NCBI GenBank assembly: GCA_025353765.1
Contig: JANXOD010000020.1
Coordinates: 1 to 64,000 of the forward strand
Length of the DNA stretch: 64,000 bases
Source: Sphingobacteriales bacterium
GTDB lineage: Bacteria > Bacteroidota > Bacteroidia > Sphingobacteriales > Sphingobacteriaceae
Reading direction: 5' to 3'
Position numbers and translations under genes: made by a program. The notes beneath the pieces are model-generated. The model saw only the letters and a program-made list of their open reading frames with translations, ran no database searches and was not told where the DNA came from. Shown here in pieces: positions 61,893 through 64,000 of this stretch; position 1 is the stretch's first letter; the number at the start of each line of letters is the position of its first letter.

Positions 61893-62774
61893 ATGGGTTT
61901 TATACTTAGTCCCGTTGACACTGTTAGCACAATTGACCCTGAAGATTTCAAAAAAAATTATCTTAAAGCACGACGGCCAATCGTAATAAAGGGACTAACT
62001 GAAAACTGGGCTGCCCGAGAAAAATGGACAACTGATTATCTAAAAAAAATAGCAGGACATCTGGAAGTTCCATTGTATGATAATTCTAAATCAGATCCTT
62101 CAAAACCAATTAACTCTGCAGCAGCACATATGTTATTTGGAGATTACCTTGATTTAATTAAATCTGAACCTACCGAACTTCGGATTTTTTTCTTTAATAT
62201 TTTTAAACATGTACCAGAACTCCTTAAGGATATTGAATTACCTAAAGATCTGATGAGTGGTTTTCTGGAAAGCATGCCTGCCATGTTTTTTGGTGGTTCT
62301 AATTCTGTCACTTTTTTGCATTATGATATAGATCTTCCGCATCTTTTTCATACCCACTTCGGGGGACGAAAACATGTGATTCTGTTTGAAAATAAGTGGA
62401 AAAGACGTTTATATTGTATCCCAAATGCAACATATGCACTTGAGGATTATGATGTTTTAAATCCGGATACTAAACGTTTTCCTGCATTAGATGGGGTAGA
62501 AGGGCAGCAGGTTTTTTTAGAACATGGCGATACTTTATTTATGCCAACGGGCTATTGGCATTGGATGAAATATCTTGGCGGATCTTTCTCTTTAAGCTTA
62601 CGAGCTTGGGATGCATCTATCTTAAGAAAAGTAGAAAGTTTATATAATTTAACTACAAAAGGTGGCATTGACAGTATTCTAAAAATGATTTTAAAAGCTC
62701 CTTATGCTAAATATAGAGAACGATTAGCAATTAAATGGGCAGAGAAAGCACTGGCAAATAATGAACCTAAATAA
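61893..62774 (+). CDS. cupin-like/JmjC-domain protein
   Basis: A 293-residue protein of the cupin_8/JmjC family. The N-terminal RRPIVIKGLTENWAAREKWTTDYLKK is the family opening; the iron-binding facial triad appears as H-x-D in TFLHYDIDLPH and the distal histidine in TLFMPTGYWHWMKYLG. Such 2-oxoglutarate oxygenases hydroxylate proteins or small molecules; the substrate is unknown. It is monocistronic. Confidence 0.87.
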   Translation: MGFILSPVDTVSTIDPEDFKKNYLKARRPIVIKGLTENWAAREKWTTDYLKKIAGHLEVPLYDNSKSDPSKPINSAAAHMLFGDYLDLIKSEPTELRIFFFNIFKHVPELLKDIELPKDLMSGFLESMPAMFFGGSNSVTFLHYDIDLPHLFHTHFGGRKHVILFENKWKRRLYCIPNATYALEDYDVLNPDTKRFPALDGVEGQQVFLEHGDTLFMPTGYWHWMKYLGGSFSLSLRAWDASILRKVESLYNLTTKGGIDSILKMILKAPYAKYRERLAIKWAEKALANNEPK

Positions 62775-62944
62775 AAGGCTTAATTGAACCTACCTCTTAC
62801 TCTTTTCTCTACTCCTTCACCAGTTTCATTATCTTAATGCTTCCTTTTTTACAAATGAAATGGCTTAAAGAGGAAGCCCAAATTCAAAATAGATTCGAGC
62901 TTATTTAATATTTTATCTTCTTAAGAGGAAGGCAGAAGAAGTTT

Positions 62945-63826
62945 CTATCCTTTAGATAATGCCGCAGCACCACTCACAATCTCTGTTAATTCTGTAGTAA
63001 TAGCAGCTTGGCGAGCCTGGTTGTACGAAAGTTTTAAAGCTTTTAATAAATCACCGGCATTTTCGGTGGCTTTATCCATGGCAGTCATACGTGCACCATG
63101 CTCAGAAGCATGTGAATCTAATATGGCTTTGTACACTTGGGTTTTAATTGATTTTGGAAGCAATTGTTCTACTATTTCTTCCTGCGAAGGCTCTAAAATA
63201 TAATCTACTTGTGTGGCAGAATCAGAACCATTTTCAGAGCGTGGCACAGGCAATAATTGTTCTGTAGTTAAAATTTGGACAGCTGCATTTTTAAATTGGT
63301 TGTATACCAGTTCAACTTTGTCGTAATCACCATCAGCAAAAGCTTTCATGATGGCTTCGGTAATTTTTGATGCATTTTCAAAGGTCAGCTCACTATATAA
63401 TTCGTTATTATTCCCAATAACATTGTATTTACGTCTCTCATAAAAATCCTGAACCTTTTTACCAATAGCAACTATGTGAACATGCCCTTGACGATATTGC
63501 TCAGCATACTTTTCTGAGATCAAATTATTTGTTTTTTTGATCACGTTCATATTAAATGCACCTGCAAGTCCGCGATTTGAGGAAACAGCAATAATCAAAA
63601 CTCTAACCGGTTCACGCTCTTGTATAAAAGGAGAATTTGACTCTTCTAAACTGGCTGAAAGATTAGCCAATATTTCCTTCATCTTATTAGCATAAGGCCG
63701 CAATTGAACAATTGCGTTGGTAGCACGCTTCAACTTAGCTGCCGAAACCATCTTCATAGCCTTGGTGATCTGCTGAGTTGAACTAACAGACGCTATACGG
63801 TTTCTTACTTCTTTTAAATTAGCCAT
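62945..63826 (-). CDS. atpG: ATP synthase F1 gamma subunit
   Basis: A 293-residue gamma subunit, the central shaft of F1 that turns inside the alpha3beta3 ring. The N-terminal coiled-coil helix starts MANLKEVRNRIASVSSTQQITKAMKMVSAAK, and the C-terminal helix ends GARMTAMDKATENAGDLLKALKLSYNQARQAAITTELTEIV, both conserved. The ATG at 63826 is preferred to an upstream one at 63841, since it starts at the family MANLKE. The gene is read from right to left after atpA. No functional defects are seen. Confidence 0.96.
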   Translation of the reverse strand: MANLKEVRNRIASVSSTQQITKAMKMVSAAKLKRATNAIVQLRPYANKMKEILANLSASLEESNSPFIQEREPVRVLIIAVSSNRGLAGAFNMNVIKKTNNLISEKYAEQYRQGHVHIVAIGKKVQDFYERRKYNVIGNNNELYSELTFENASKITEAIMKAFADGDYDKVELVYNQFKNAAVQILTTEQLLPVPRSENGSDSATQVDYILEPSQEEIVEQLLPKSIKTQVYKAILDSHASEHGARMTAMDKATENAGDLLKALKLSYNQARQAAITTELTEIVSGAAALSKG

Positions 63827-63847
63827 TCTTTTGAGTATCAAGTATCA

Positions 63848-63879
63848 CAAGTATCAAGAGCAATTAATCTTGATACTTG
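63848..63879. repeat. hairpin between atpA and atpG
   Basis: CAAGTATCAAG (63848-63858) and CTTGATACTTG (63869-63879) pair perfectly over 11 bp with a 10-nt loop, flanked by further partial copies (AGTATCA on one side and GGTACTTG on the other). It lies in the short gap between two cotranscribed genes, so a role in differential expression or mRNA stability is possible. It may equally be a small dispersed repeat. Confidence 0.6.
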
Positions 63880-63894
63880 GTACTTGTTTCCTAT

Positions 63895-64000
63895 TTAATA
63901 CTTTCCTGCCAATTCCTTAGCTACGGTTTCCATTGCATTAGTGATCGTATCATCCAATTTACCGGCTTTTAAACCTTGTAAAACTTCTGGATGACGCTGC
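63895..64000 (-). CDS. atpA: ATP synthase F1 alpha subunit, C-terminal end (partial)
   Basis: The window cuts the gene; about 35 codons remain, ending ITNAMETVAKELAGKY and TAA at 63895. This is the end of the alpha-subunit C-terminal helical domain, and the order alpha then gamma on the same strand is the normal F1 operon order. Confidence 0.85.
   Translation of the reverse strand, partial: QRHPEVLQGLKAGKLDDTITNAMETVAKELAGKY

Overview
The window is AT-rich chromosomal DNA from a Bacteroidota bacterium, most likely of the Sphingobacteriaceae type (Pedobacter/Mucilaginibacter-like). The evidence is a complete gldKLMN type IX secretion/gliding operon, a PorP/SprF protein beside a giant adhesin with a gliding-type C-terminal domain, an alternative complex III (Act) operon fused to a caa3-like oxidase operon, M16 peptidase pairs, DUF4271 and the Bacteroidota sigma-A promoter element TAnnTTTG. 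Few genes have a Shine-Dalgarno sequence. No rRNA, tRNA, CRISPR, prophage or complete insertion sequence was seen.

Layout. 1-11.6 kb is an accessory region: a DUF559 endonuclease-like gene framed by palindromic repeats, an ArsR-type regulator with its SRPBCC partner, a 21-bp minisatellite, a methyltransferase, an esterase, an HGSNAT-like acyltransferase, a DUF2975/YozG pair, then small stress/detoxification-type genes (VOC, GlxA-AraC regulator, EthD, DinB, SRPBCC) and two unknown envelope proteins. 11.7-26.7 kb holds pgi, a catalytic/non-catalytic M16 peptidase pair, a TPR lipoprotein that ends at an in-frame TGA, two paralogous repeat lipoproteins, prfB with its programmed +1 frameshift, a SirB1-like protein, an O-methyltransferase-like protein, a surface-antigen barrel and a deoxyhypusine-synthase-like protein.

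27.0-45.8 kb is a respiratory superoperon: actABCDEF (quinol:cytochrome c oxidoreductase), coxB-coxA, heme A biosynthesis (ctaA, ctaB), two subunit III genes, subunit IV, Sco copper chaperone, DUF420, and small membrane and zinc-ribbon proteins, followed by an OmpA-type lipoprotein. Together these carry electrons from menaquinol through multiheme cytochromes to oxygen and supply the oxidase cofactors.

46.2-57 kb is the type IX secretion block: a 1322-residue SprB-repeat adhesin, its likely PorP/SprF partner, and the convergent gldKLMN operon, with hemD, DUF4271 and a BamA/TamA-like barrel upstream on the same strand. 59.8-64 kb has hemW, a fasciclin protein, a JmjC/cupin-like protein, atpG and the C-terminal end of atpA at the window edge.

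The most unusual window-wide pattern is that at least seven genes have a TAnnTTTG promoter element ending only 4-7 nt before their start ATG. This predicts leaderless or near-leaderless mRNAs, including for prfB, whose translation nevertheless depends on an internal Shine-Dalgarno-like AGGAGG at the frameshift site. Other points of interest are the repeat-framed DUF559 gene, an ArsR operator that fills a promoter spacer, the interrupted TPR gene between two hairpin repeats, and the near-identical repeats in the adhesin.
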